Source: Adenophora triphylla var. japonica (taxonomy: Eukaryota > Streptophyta > Magnoliopsida > Asterales > Campanulaceae). From it: a stretch of 64,000 nucleotides of DNA. Numbering within the stretch: position 1 is the stretch's first letter; each line of letters starts with the position of its first letter. Below, in pieces: positions 10,319 through 22,610 of the stretch. The notes beneath the pieces were generated by a model that was not told where the DNA came from, made no database searches, and saw only the letters and a list, made by a program, of their open reading frames with translations. The stretch covers positions 62,001 through 126,000 of the forward strand of contig JAFEMH010001472.1 in NCBI GenBank assembly GCA_022495995.1, read 5' to 3'. A program made the position numbers and the translations under genes.

Positions 10319-13118
10319 CTAACAAAAGAAATCGATGGGACTACTCAGAGTCCTGCTCGTCATCCGAGCACTCAAAATATTGCCCCGTAGCAGCCGGATC
10401 CGCTGTAGACAAATAATCCGCAAACTCGTCAAGGCCAGAGTACGAAAAGTGATGGCTCTGTGCCTGTGCTCCCGAGGACTCTCCCTACTCGTATCCCGAA
10501 TACGAGGAGTGGCGAGCTCCAAATCCAGCAGTCTCAACAGAGAACTGGCTAAAGCCCCGCCCTGCATCTGTGCCACCAGCCGTGGAAGCAGATGATTCTC
10601 TCGCAGCAGACGACCGGGAAGGCATCGGCTCATGAACAGCCACACTCCTCCGAGAACCACACCGAAGGAAGTCCACAAGCCTCCTAGTGTAGCTGGTCAT
10701 CCCATCCAGACGTCTTACGGCCTGATCGTAAGTACGGCCAGAAACCTGCAAACCAGGAAATCCGTCAAAAGACAGACAGTACAACACAGATGTAACATTT
10801 GTAGAATGCTACTACAAATACATAAAAGCAAAACAAAACACTCACCGAAGCACTGGGCTCAACTCTATATTGAGGCCTCGCCTGCTCCAGAATAGGAATC
10901 ATCAGCCGCCTATGAGAACCACCAACGTCCTCGAATGCCAACCGAGTGCGAGGGAGCGGATAATCTCTGGGAAGTGCAGGGTCCTCACCCTCTCTAGCCA
11001 TCACCTGCGGGCTCCTCAGCCTCGTCCTCCGAAAGATATCATAGTCGGCATCCTCTATGATGTTCTCGACATGAGGCATGATGCCTGTACCGCTGTAGCT
11101 CCTCCCCAACTATGGCCATGGAACACTGCATATGAAGAGGGGGATCCCTCGGAACCAAGGGACCAGATCCCGGAGAGTACTGGCAAGACACCCTTTTGCC
11201 CAGGTACAGAATGTCACAATGAAGCCCCACTAGCAGCTTCCGCTGACATGTCACCTCCCTAGCAGCCTACACCACAAAATAATCAAACCGACTCCACCAA
11301 GTCAAGTTGATCCTAGAAGAGAAATCTCGGTCTAGAGGCAAAGACACCTCCTTGTAAGTCACACGGGTGCTCTCCCTTGACTTCACCGGCTTCCTCCCCA
11401 TCTTCTGCCAAGTCAGCATGGAAAGAAATAAGAGAGTGTATGCCTCCCTGGTAGTCCACCTATGCGGGTGAAACACCTCAAAGCACCACACCTGTCAAAT
11501 GCCATGAAAGTTCTATCAGCTACAAAGCAGATACATACAAGTACAAGTGAGATAAGGAAGAGAAAAAGAAGGAAACTCACATCTAACGCAAACTGAAAGC
11601 AGCAGAACGAGTTGTCCTCCCCCCGGGAGCACCTGTCCAAGGCAAAGAAGAGCTCAGCCAGATCGGCTTCTCCCTAGGCAAAACCTCTCACGGCCTCCAG
11701 ATTAGTCAGGGAACCAAGCAAATCAAACTGACATGTCGTCCTAGCATTGGGAAACAAGGTTGCTGACAAAGCAAACCACAAAAAACCCCTGGCCAAGCAC
11801 TCTACTGTCATCCTCTCGGAGCCAGCCAGATACTCCTCTACCCCCCTCCTCAAGTGTGCCTCCATTGGCCCTTACAGAATATCCAGGCCCCTCGCATCTG
11901 TAATGTCAAAACCAAGCAGTCCCGACAGCTGCTCCATGGTGAAGCCATCAAACCACTCAATTGGGTTGCCTCGGAATGACAACCCAGTAATCGTAGCGAA
12001 ATCCGTGGGAGTCACTGTTGCCTCCCCCCACCTAAAGTGAAATGTGTGGGCCGTATCCCACCAATACTCGCTCAAGGCAACGTGAAGCACCTTCACCCTC
12101 TGCGTCGAAGCCACCACGGTCACCGCACTGATAAAGCCGCCCATGTTGGAGTCAATCACGAACTGTCGTGGACTCCTTTCCCCGTCACGAGCCACATCCA
12201 GGAACATTTCACATAGCTCACAGACTGCCTCAACGTCTCCCCTACTCTTTACGGTGGACACGTCAATCGGCCCTCACCCCTGCAGGTGAAGACGGCAAAA
12301 GTATGTTACTACGAGATAACGTACACAAAATGCACATGCACATATCAAAATCAAAAAAAATATATCAACACAAAGATATAGTTCATTTTCCCAAAAAGTA
12401 TTTCCGTCCCAGTCGGAGTATTAACGGTTCAAAATCCCAAAAAAAAACGGTCAAGTCATTTAGAAAACTCCGTCAAACCCGAAACTTTCAAAACATTTCG
12501 AAAACTCCGTCAAACCCGGAACTTTCAAAACATTTCGAAAACTCCGTCAAACTTGGAACTTTCAAAATATTTCGAAAACTCCGTCAAACCCAGAACTTTC
12601 AAGTAATTTCGAAAACTCCGTCAAACCCGGAACTTTCAAAACATTTCAAAAAATCCGTCAAACCCGGAACTTTCAAGTCATTTCGAAAACTCAGTCAAAC
12701 CCGGAACTTTCAAAACATTTCGAAAACTCCGTCAAACCCGGAACTTTCAAAACATTTTGAAAATACCCGTCCAAATCGGAACTTTCAAACACTTTAAAAT
12801 TTACTCCGTCCCGAATTAAACTCACTTTAATTTTGGAAAATGCCCCTAGACATGGAATTTTTCTACCAAAATTTCTACGTTGTCTACCCATAACGTCAAT
12901 TGCACTAAGCTAAAGTCAATTTCGATAAAAAGGCATCGCGAGGTCAAAAGCCCCAAATTGGGCACCAAGAACCCTAACTCAATTCAAGTCAAAATTCCTA
13001 AATTTCAAGAATGCAAATTCTAAAATTTGATGGAATTTAGAGGATACTTACCTTCCTCGCAATCCCCTCCTTGGATTTGTGGCTATCCCGAGCTTGATAA
13101 AACTCGATCGGATCCATG
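10319..13118 (-). pseudogene. Antisense plant mobile domain (PMD) gene of element A, four exons
   Basis: This gene runs opposite to pol. Exon 1 (about 13118-13052) encodes EFYQARDSHKSKEG; intron 1 is 13051-12280 (GTAAGT...GCAG). Exon 2 (12279-11581) holds the PMD core with SEYWWDTAHTFHFRWGE and TPTDFATITGLSF. Intron 2 is 11580-11492 (GTGAGT...ACAG) and intron 3 is 10845-10746 (GTGAGT...GCAG); exon 4 ends with HEPMPSR and a Gly/Ser-rich tail. PMD proteins such as MAIN and MAIL1 act in plant genome silencing, and PMDs also ride in transposons. Two in-frame stops (near 11872 and 11674) and a stop just before the exon 1 ATG break it. At the second stop copy B has tryptophan. The 10319 end is approximate. 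Confidence 0.75.
12455..12795. repeat. 37 bp tandem array in PMD intron 1 of element A
   Basis: About nine copies of a 37 bp unit of the type CGAAAACTCCGTCAAACCCG plus a GAACTTTCAAAACATTT half lie in tandem. The array is inside intron 1 of the antisense PMD gene. The 209-codon plus-strand frame over this region is only the translation of the repeat. Confidence 0.88.
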
Positions 13119-13501
13119 GGAAGAGTGGTCGTTCACACCGTCCTCTTGAGCCTCTTCCTCTCATTGTCGGTTCTCCTATGTCGACCCCTTCGTCCCAATC
13201 CCGCTTCCAGAGCGATAATCTCTTGAAGATTTCAACAAAGATCGAAGAAAAGTGACAAAATCTTCTCTCTTTTCTCTCTTCCTCTCGACAGAAAATGAAA
13301 ATTTTCTCTTTCTCTCCTTCAATGGCCGATGACTGCTTATAATTTGGCCAATTTGAGACATAGGTCGTCCGACCCCTTTTATGTGATGGGCCATTTTGGC
13401 CCGAATGCCAATTCAGCCCCTCATCTTTCCTTAATTTGACACTTTTCCTCAAAAGTTAAAAAATTCCCCAGTTAGACATTTCTAACGCCCCTCTCCCGAG
13501 A

Positions 13502-13888
13502 TCACTTCCCCAGCCATCAATCGTAAGCCCGACCATCCCCTTTCAGCGGAAATCAATGTAAGCCCGCACAACAATCCCTCTTCGGTCACCATAGTAAGCC
13601 TGAATATCCTTTTCCCCCGCCGATAAACAATCACTTCCCCGGCTGTCAATCGTAAGCCCGACCATCCCCTTTCAGCGATAATCAATGTAAGCCCACAAAA
13701 CAATCCCTCTTCGGCCGCCATAGTAAGCTCGAGTATCTTTTTCCCCCGCAGGTGAACAATCACTTCCCCGGCCGTCAATCGTAAGCCCGACCATCCCATT
13801 TTAGCAGCAATCAATGTAAGCCCACACAACAATCCCTCTTCGGCTGCTGTCGTAAGCCCGAACATTTATCCCCAGCAGGATCCTAAGA
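13502..13888. repeat. 129 bp tandem array, three units
   Basis: TCACTTCCCC recurs at 13502, 13631 and 13760, an exact 129 bp spacing. Each unit contains three near copies of GTAAGCCC(G/A), so the unit itself grew from a smaller one of about 43 bp. It belongs to the variable region upstream of the polypurine tract of element A. Confidence 0.88.
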
Positions 13889-14179
13889 CACTCCTTCTAA
13901 AGGAACGTCAATCAATCTCCTTAGTTCCTAACTAACTTTGTTAGAGCTCTGGACTCTTTTCCCCAGCAATGTGTCATTCTCACCCGAGATCACATTCCGT
14001 TCCTAACCCCGTTGTTGGAACGTCAATCTTTCTGTGATGTTAAAAAAGTCAGTTTAATGCAACCAATCCCACCATATCCACCGTATACCCAGCAGGCAAA
14101 CCCTGGCTGTCATCATAAGTCCAGCACCCAAGGCATGAACTCCTTACAAATTTCAACCCCAAGGCACGAACGCCTTCCA

Positions 14180-14945
14180 CGTAGGTTCAGACGCCTCGAA
14201 CAGTCTCACTTAGGTTAAGACGCCTCCTAACAGTCTCACTTAGGGACGAACGCCTCCGAACAGTCTCACTTAGGTTCAGACGCCTCCGAACAGTCTCACT
14301 TAGGTTCAGATACCTCTGAACAGTCTCCCTTAGGTTCAGACGCCTTCGAACAATCTTACTTAGGTTCAGACGCCTCCGAACAGTCTACCTTAGGTTCGGA
14401 CGCCTCCGAACAATCTCACTTAGGTTCGAATGCCTCCGAACAGTCTCACTTAGGTTCAGACACCTCCGAACAGTCTCACTTAGGTTCAGACACCTCCGAA
14501 AAGTCTCACTTAGGTTCAGACACCTCCAAATAGTCTCCCGTAGGTTAAGACGCCTCCGAACAGTCTCACTTAGGTTCAGACGCCTCCGAACAGTCTCACT
14601 TAGGTTCAGACGCCTCCGAACAGTCTCACTTAGGTTCAGACGCCTCCGAACAGTCTCACTTAGGTTCAGACACCTCCGAACAGTCTCACTTAGGTTAAGA
14701 TGCCTCCGAACAGTCTCACTTAGGTTAAGATGCCTCCGAACAGTCTCACTTAGGTTCAGACGCCTCCGAACAGTCTCACTTAGGTTCAGACGCCTCCGAA
14801 CAGTCTCACTTAGGTTAAGACACCTCCGAACAGTCTCACTTAGGTTCAGACACCTCCGAACAGTCTCACTTAGGTTCAGACGCCTCCGAACAGTCTCACT
14901 TAGGTTCAGACGCCTCCGAACAGTCTCACTCAGGTCTAGACACCT
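14180..14945. repeat. 30 bp tandem array, about 25 units
   Basis: The unit CTTAGGTTCAGACGCCTCCG plus AACAGTCTCA (30 bp) repeats in perfect register for about 765 bp. Variants differ mainly at TTCAGA/TTAAGA and CGCC/CACC/TGCC. Units in the middle are almost identical, which points to recent amplification. Such arrays in front of the 3' LTR are typical of Tat/Ogre elements and are a known source of satellite DNA. Confidence 0.92.
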
Positions 14946-15023
14946 TCAAATCAGTCTCAACCAGGACGAACTCCTCCTAATCATTCCCCCATGGGTCGAG
15001 GCCCCTATGAAAAACCCTCGCAC

Positions 15024-15193
15024 CTACGAACTACGTCCGGCTTGATTCCCGCTCAGGATACGTAGGAATCCTTTCGCTAAGGGTCCAGCCATCCGGCTGC
15101 TCAGGTCTCTCCAAGAAAGGCATCCCCCGATTTGGATCCTTATCTTTTTCAACGACCCCACTTCCTTCGAAAGTGACATCGCTGAGGGGCTAC
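15024..15193 (+). promoter_or_regulatory. Conserved pre-LTR block and polypurine tract of element A
   Basis: The polypurine tract CTGAGGGGCTAC (15182-15193) touches the LTR start and would prime plus-strand DNA synthesis. At 15024-15115 lies a block with CGAACTACGTCCGGCTTGAT, GGATACGTAGGAATCC and GGTCCAGCCATCCG. The same block, in element orientation, lies next to the polypurine tract in elements F (38885-38945, reverse) and G (50943-51022, reverse). Confidence 0.8.
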
Positions 15194-15722
15194 TGTAAGT
15201 ACCCAAATCTGGATTGTCAAAATCCGTTAAAAGTTAATCGGAATTCGTTAACTGGCCCTTCCCAGGTTAACCGAAACCCGTTAAACTCCCCATTCCCGAG
15301 TCAACGAAACATCCCAGACTGCCCCGTGCATCCCGACACCAAAGTGTACTCAACACACGTTATCACACGTAAAAGTACCACTTTCCCCAAAAAATGCACT
15401 TTTCGGGACTTTTCGGGGGCATTTCACACATTTTCCGGACAGTTATTTAGAAAATAGTCAAAATCGGGAATAACGGGACAAAAACCCTAGCTTCGATGAC
15501 TAACAGGGACACATGGCACGCATGCATGGCCTCCCTCATCCCCATCAATCAAATTCAGGGGTGAAAAGACCAAAATACCCATGAAATGGATAGTTAGGTC
15601 GTCCGGCCTGTTTTACATGTAAAATAGAATTCTCATCAAGTCCCTACAATTTCCAAAATGCCCAAACCCCCCCCCCCCAAATTGAATCTTAGGTCGTCCG
15701 GCCTATTTTACAAAATTACCCC

Positions 15723-15730
15723 TATAAATA
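15723..15730 (+). promoter_or_regulatory. Likely TATA box of the element A LTR
   Basis: TATAAATA lies about 530 bp into the LTR, at the same place as TATAAATA in the related H LTR. It probably marks the U3/R promoter of the family. Confidence 0.6.
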
Positions 15731-16864
15731 CAAGGGCTGTCATTTTGTTAAAAAGAGTAAAAAATATTACTCCTCTCCCAAAACCCCATGGTTCTAGGCA
15801 ATTCAACCCCCTCCCGAGCCCCGTTTCGTCTAGATTTGCGTGAAAATCCCATTTTCCGACCAAACACGAGCCAAACACTTTTGAAACACCTCCCAAACAT
15901 CAAATTGTATCCCGTATACGTCTTTTCGAGCCAAAGAGTCAATCCCTAGCCATAGGTAACACTCTCTCTCTCTCTCTCTTTCTCTCTCTAAAACTCCATT
16001 TCGCCTCGATTTACGCGTTAAATGCTATTTTTGATCCGGTCAAAACTCTCAAAATATAGACGTAACGCCGTCTATGGGGCTCGATACGTTTTAGTCCCTA
16101 ATCATCTTCTCTCCCGTAAGAGAAGTAATTTCGGATTAAAATGGCATTCTTGTCCCGTTTTACGTTTCTGTCATTTACAGTCCGGATCGTTCGATCCGTT
16201 GATTCGTTCTTTACCGTCCAAACCGTTTGGTTCGTGATCGTCATTTACAAAGTCCGAATCATTTGATCCGTTGATACTGCTATTTAATTTATGCAACTTT
16301 AAAAATCCGAGCCATTTGGCTTGTCGATCGTATCCTTATTGTCTGAATCGTTCGATTCCGTTGATACCGCACTTTAAATACTATCATTTACATGTCCGAG
16401 CCGTTTGGCTTGTGATATTATCTACTTATAAAAGTCCGAGTCACAAAAATGACTCGTTGATTGCATATCATTTACTGCCTCTTTTCATAAAATTGGTAAC
16501 AATGTAATGCCCGGTTCAAAACCGGAGTTCTTCATTCGAACTTCTTTTCAAAACAACATAAATCGACGTTTGACATTTAAACGCTCTTTTTACTAAAATC
16601 AACGTTTGTCATTCAAACTAAAGATTTAAGTTCGTCATTCGAACTCCGTTTTCAAAACAACTCAAAATCGACGTTTGACATTCAAACGCTCATTTTTTAC
16701 TCGAATCCCGACGTTTGACATTCTAACGCTCTTTTCATTAAAATCAACGTTTTTCATTCAAACTAAAGATTTAAGTTCGTCATTCGAACCCTTTTTTCAA
16801 ACTCAAAACCGACATTTGTCATTCAAACGCTCGATTTTACAACAAATCAACACTACAAGAAAAA

Positions 16865-17440
16865 CGACAGTTACCGACGGAAAAATCCGTCACTAAATGC
16901 CAAAAATCCGTCACTAAATCAATTTAGTGACGGATTTTAGACGTAAAAAATCCGATGTTAAAACGTGCGTCACTAAATTTTTCGACGGATTACTGACGGT
17001 TCTCAATCAAATTTAGTGACGGAAATTTCCGTCACTAACGTTTTAAAATCCGTCGGTAATTTGGTAAAATAAACGACCAATTTAAAGCATTAAGCCGACG
17101 GATTAGTGACGGAAAATTCTGTCATATTTAAACGGTTGTTTTATTTTTTGGACCATTTTTGTGACGGATTATCGACGGATTATTCCGTCGTTATTTAAAT
17201 GGTCATTTTATTTTTTTGGACCATTTTAGTGACGGATTATTGACAGATCATTCCGTCGCTATTTAAATGGTTGTTTTATTTTTTGGACCAATTTAGTGAC
17301 GGATTATCGACGGATCATTCCGTCGCTAAAATTTATTCCAAATTTTCCCAATTTTATTAATTTTTTTAAATTTTCTTTTTTCAATATTTTTTTATTTTTG
17401 ATATATCAAATTACCGACGGATATTTCCGTCGCTAATTTG
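16865..17440. repeat. Left subterminal repeats of the CACTA element
   Basis: Repeated TTAGTGACGGATTATCGACG-type units, including a partly tandem stretch of about 75 bp units around 17095-17330 that each contain GGTTGTTTTATTTTTTGGAC. Short inverted CCGTC/GACGG pairs occur throughout. A TA-rich tract follows at 17460-17540. Confidence 0.85.
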
Positions 17441-17456
17441 ATATTTTTTATTAAAA

Positions 17457-17495
<39 letters not shown>

Positions 17496-17540
17496 TATAT
17501 ATATTAATATTAATATATTTTAAAATATATATATATATAT

Positions 17541-17958
17541 TTATTCTCAAATCAATCTCTCAACTTTTTTTATTCTCAAATTAGTCCCTTAACGTTTTTT
17601 ATTCTCAAAACAGTCACTAAACTTTTTTTATATTCAAATCAATCCTTGCATTTTTCAAAAGTTCACTTTGCTCCACCACCATCCACAACCAACACAAATC
17701 AAAAAAAAGTTTGTACAAATCGAAATAAAACACAAAATACGTTAAAATGAACAAATCAATATCGAAATCGAAATCGAAATATGAACAAATCGAGAGAGAG
17801 ATGTAGAGGGAGTAATATGAACAAATCAAAAGAAATTTCTACAAATCAAAATCAAAAATACTCCACCGGCCTCTTTGGTCTTCCCCTCGGCCGTCTTAGA
17901 AATGAGCTTGGCCTTCACAACAATTGGCTGCGACTGCAGCAAGACTCCCTTTCTTAGA
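17541..17958. other. CACTA interior left of the eL38 pseudogene
   Basis: The stretch 17541-17860 is AT-rich and non-coding, with repeated (T/C)TCTCAAATCA-type pieces. The stretch 17870-17958 is clearly richer in GC than its surroundings. On the minus strand it can be read as [20 protein letters not shown], which looks like protein-coding sequence and could be part of another captured gene. I cannot identify it. Confidence 0.4.
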
Positions 17959-17961
17959 ACC

Positions 17962-18367
<406 letters not shown>

Positions 18368-18389
18368 TTTTCTGAGGGAGGGAGACAAA

Positions 18390-19190
18390 AAGGGAGAGAT
18401 GGAGTAGAGAGAGAAAGTGTGTGTGTGTGAGAGAGAGTGTGTGTGTGACTGGGAAGAGAAAGTGAGTGTGTGTGAGGAGTATATAATATTAAAAGAAATA
18501 TATATATATATATATATAATGATGAATTAGGACCATTGGATTTGAGTGAGATTAATGGTATAGATTGATTTGTTGATAATCCATGTGAATATTAAAGGGC
18601 CAATCAAATGAAAGTGTGTTTTTGTTTTTATGGGATGAATTTGGACCCTTGGATGTGATGCATTTAATGGTGAAGATGTTGCTTGGATTATTAATTATAT
18701 AATTGATTAATTAATTAATATTAATATTAATTATATAAACAGTAATAATATTAATAATAGTACTAATAATAATTTGTAATTTTTATTATTTTTTATTGAC
18801 TAGGAAAAATATTTTAGACTTTTTTTATTACTGAAATTTACAAAAAGTTATCTAAAATATTTACATGCTTTTATTTGATTTACCCAAAATTTTAATTAAA
18901 GTGCTATGTCTAATATCAATTTTTTTAAATAATTTTCTTAAAATAATTTTTTTGAAAAAAACTTTCTTACTAAAAAAAGTCTAAAACATTTATCTCTATT
19001 CAAAAAAAAAAAAAATTTAAATACTCATAGTGAAGGATATTGTCTGTCCCTCATTTATTTAGTTAATTTCTAACTTATTTTTTATATTTTTTTAAAAAAA
19101 CTTCCTTACCAAAAAAAGTCTAAAATATTTATCTCAGTTAAAAAATAAATTTATAAAAAATAATTATAATTTTAAAATATTAATAATTCT
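18390..19190. other. AT-rich CACTA interior with microsatellites
   Basis: GT/GA-rich simple repeats lie at 18417-18475 and a (TA)n at about 18499-18520. The rest is AT-rich with no coding signal. Two near copies of AAAAAAAGTCTAAAA(C/T)ATTTATCTC occur at about 18972 and 19110. Confidence 0.6.
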
Positions 19191-19199
19191 TATTAATAT

Positions 19200-21135
19200 A
19201 CCCTCATACCCTAAACCTCATATTCCCTAAACCCTAAACCTCATATAACCACATACCCTAAACCTCATATACCCTCATACCCTAAACCTCGCATATACCC
19301 TAAACCCTAAATCTCATATACCCTAAACCCTATACTCTATACCCTATACCCAAAACCCTAAACCCTAAACCCTATACCCTATATAGAGTATAGGGTATAG
19401 GGTATAGGATATAAGGTATAGGGTATACGGTATAGGGTATACGGTATACGGTATAGGGTATAGTATATAGGGTATAGAGTATTGGGTTTAGGGTATTGGG
19501 TATACCCTATAGGGTATATGGTATAGGGTATATCCTATAGGGTATAGGTTATAGAGTATAGGGTATAGGGTATACCCTATAAGATATAGGGTATATGATA
19601 TAGGGCATATCCTATAGGGTATACCCTATAGGGTATAGGGTATACCCTATAGGGTATAGGGTATACCCTCCTATACCCTATATCCTATAGGGTATACCCT
19701 ATACCCCCTATAGGGTATACCCTACACCCTATACCCTATACCCTATAGGGTATACCCTACACCCTATACCCTATATCCTATACCCTATACCCTATACCCT
19801 ATACCCTATACCCTATAGGATATACCCTGTAGGGAATACCCTATATCCTATACCGGTATACCCTATACCCTATACCTTATATCCTATCGGGTATAGGGTA
19901 TACCCTATAGGATATAGGGTATAGAGTATAGGGTATAGGGTATACCCAATAGGGTATACCCTACATATACCCTATAGGGTATACCCTATAGAGTATAGGG
20001 TATAGGGTATAGAGTATAGGGTATAGGGTATACCCTATAGTGGGTATACCCTATACCCTATACTCTATACCCTATACCCTATACCCTATAGGGTATACCC
20101 TATATGGTATATGGTATAAGATATAGGGTTTAAGGTAAAGGGTATAGGGTATACCATATAGGGTATAGGGTATAGGGTATACCCTATAGGGTATAGGGTA
20201 TAGGGTATAGAGTATAGGGTATAGGGTATACCCTATAGGGTATAGGATATACCCATTATAGGGTATACCCTATACTCTATAGGGTATACCCTATAGGGTA
20301 TACTTAGGGTATACCCTATACCCTATACTCTATACCCTATATCCTATAGGGTATACCCTATATCCGATAGGATATAGGGTATACCCTATAGGGTATAAGG
20401 TATAGGGTATAGTGTATAGGATATAGGGTATTCCCTATAGGGTATAGGGTATATCCTATAGGGTATAGGGTATACCCTATACCCTATACTCTATACCCTA
20501 TTTCTTATACCCTATATCCTATACCATATACACTATGCCCTATACCCTATATCCTATACCCTATATCCTATACCCTATATGGTATACCCTATACCCTATA
20601 CCCTATACTCTATACCCTTTACCTTATACCCTATATCTTATACCATACTCCCTCCGTCCCACCGATCTTAAGAAAACTTTCCATTTTGGGCGTCCCGCCG
20701 ATCTTAAGAATTCCAAAAATGGAAAGTTTTTATTATTTTTATACTCTTTCTATCCCACTCATTCTCTCTCCTACTTTACTTTTACACTCACAACATTCTC
20801 TCTCCTAACTATTCATCCCACTCATTCTCTCTCCTATTTAATTTTTCATACTCACAACACTTCTTCCACTCATTCTCTCTCCTAATACTATAATAATATT
20901 CCTTAATTCCCGTGCTATTTCATTTTTTCTTAAGCTGAGTGGGACGGAGGGAGTATACCCTATACCCTATATCCTATACCCTATACCCTATATCCTATAC
21001 CCTATACCATATACTCTATACCCTATACCTTATACCCTATACCCTATATCCTATACCCTATACACTATACATTATACCCTATACCCTATACACTATATAA
21101 TATACCATATACACTATATACTATACCCTATACCC
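19200..21135. repeat. Telomere-like heptamer array, mostly CCCTATA/TATAGGG, with many strand switches
   Basis: The left edge contains true plant telomere-type CCCTAAA units (around 19205-19370). These grade into CCCTATA. From about 19384 the array reads (GGGTATA)n, then changes direction many times through palindromic joints such as CCCTATAGGG. Near 20500-21130 it is again mostly CCCTATA. A Stowaway MITE sits within it at 20648-20953. No coding content is expected. Confidence 0.93.
20648..20953. mobile_element. Stowaway-type MITE
   Basis: The terminal inverted repeats are CTCCCTCCGTCCCAC at the left and GTGGGACGGAGGGAG at the right, flanked by TA target duplicates (20646-20647 and 20954-20955). 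The length is 306 bp. These are the hallmark ends of plant Stowaway elements, mobilised by mariner-like transposases. It inserted in the TATAGGG array. A 116-codon frame crossing it is not a gene. Confidence 0.93.
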
Positions 21136-21139
21136 TAAA

Positions 21140-21660
21140 TGTATAGTTTTTTTTTTATTTTTTATGAATATAAATAAATATTTTGGACGTTTTTTAGTAT
21201 TGAAGTTTTTTTTCAAAAAGTTATATAAAAAAAGTTAGAAAAAAAATAAACAAATGAAAGTATAATAAAGAAATCAGGGACGGGTAAAATTTTTTAATTT
21301 TTATATATAAATGTATATTTTTTTATTTTTTATGAATATAAATAAATATTTTGGACATTTTTTAGTATTGAAGTTTTTTTCAAAAAGTTATATAAAAAAA
21401 GTTAGAAAATTAATAAATAAATGAAAGTATAATAAAAAAATCAGGGATGGGTAAAATTCTTTAATTTTTATTTATAATTGTATAGTTTTTTTTATTTTTT
21501 ATGAATATAAATAAATATATTGGACATTTTTTAGTATTAAATTTTTTTTGAAAAAAGTTATATAAGTTAGATAAAAAATAAACAAATGAAAGTATAATAA
21601 AGAAATCAGGGACGGGTTAAATTCTTTAATTTTTTATTTATAAATGTATAGTTTTTTTAT
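21140..21660. repeat. About 168 bp tandem repeat, three units plus part
   Basis: TGTATA followed by a T-run and TTTATGAATATAAATAAATA recurs at about 21140, 21312 and 21479, with a partial fourth at 21644. Each unit ends with AATCAGGGA(C/T)GGGT(A/T)AAATT. It is AT-rich and non-coding. Confidence 0.85.
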
Positions 21661-21804
21661 TTGTAAAAAAATCTACTATTAACCGGCATCTCAAATAATT
21701 TTATTTATCAAAAAAAATATATAAAAAATTAAAAAAGTTTATATGTTATTGTCCGCCCCTCTTCTATTACATACTTTTATTTCTTTAAAAATTCTTAACT
21801 TTTT

Positions 21805-22610
21805 TATATAAAAAATCCGTCACTAATCCGTCGCTAACTTAAAATATAAATTTAAAAATTATTTTGAATAATTTAGCAACGACTGAAATCCGTCGGTAAT
21901 AATATGTAATTAATTTACCGACGGATTATAATCCGTCGGTAATTAAATCCGTCACTAATCCGTCGCTAACCTAAAATATAAATTTAATAATTATTTTAAT
22001 TAATTTAGCAACGACTCAAATCCGTTAGTAATAATATGTAATTGATTTACCGACGGATTTTAATCCGTCGGTAATCAAATCCGTCACTAACCTAAAATAT
22101 AAATTTAATAATTATTTTAAATAATTTACCGACAGATTTTAATCCGTCGGTAATTAGTTCCATCACTAATCCGTCACTAACCTAAAATATAAATTTAATG
22201 TTTATTTTAAATAATTTAGCAACGACTCAAATCCGTCGGTAATAATATGTAATTAATTTACCGACGGATTTTAATCCGTCGGTAATTAAATCCGTCACTA
22301 ATCCGTCGCTAACCTAAAATATAAATTTAATATTTGTTTTAAATAATTTAGCAACGACTCAAATCCTTCAGTAAAAATATCCGTCGCCATTCTGTCACAA
22401 ATTTGTCGGTAAAAAAGTGCGCAAATTTTTGGCGCCAAAATGGTGACGGATTAGAGACAAAATGGAATCCGTCGGCATATCCGTCACTAAATCCGTCGGT
22501 AATCTCGTCCTAATTTCGTTTTTTGTTTTTCACCCCAGGTCGTTGCTATTTCGTCGCTAATCCATCAGTATTAGTGACGGATTTATTTCCGTCACTAATT
22601 TCCGTCAGTA
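21805..22610. repeat. Right subterminal repeats of the CACTA element
   Basis: Four to five tandem units of about 120-135 bp each contain AATCCGTCACTAATCCGTCG, CCTAAAATATAAATTTAATA and TTACCGACGGATT. Further CCGTC/GACGG motifs continue to the terminal inverted repeat. They mirror the left subterminal region. Confidence 0.88.

Noticed and set aside
12168..12797. 209-codon plus-strand frame
   Set aside because: It covers the antisense PMD exon start and the 37 bp array; the protein is only the repeat RKLRQTRNFQ-type unit.
13482..13865. 127-codon minus-strand frame with repeated GLTLI-AERGWSGLRL
   Set aside because: The 129 bp unit is a multiple of three, so the array reads as a repeated peptide. 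No start context or homolog is seen.
14180..14945. CRISPR-like array
   Set aside because: Units are contiguous with no unique spacers, in a plant retrotransposon; it is a tandem satellite.
20535..20885. 116-codon frame in the TATAGGG array
   Set aside because: It is simple-repeat translation running into a Stowaway MITE.
19200..21135. A true chromosome end
   Set aside because: The array is internal to a CACTA element with a target duplication, and most units are CCCTATA rather than CCCTAAA.
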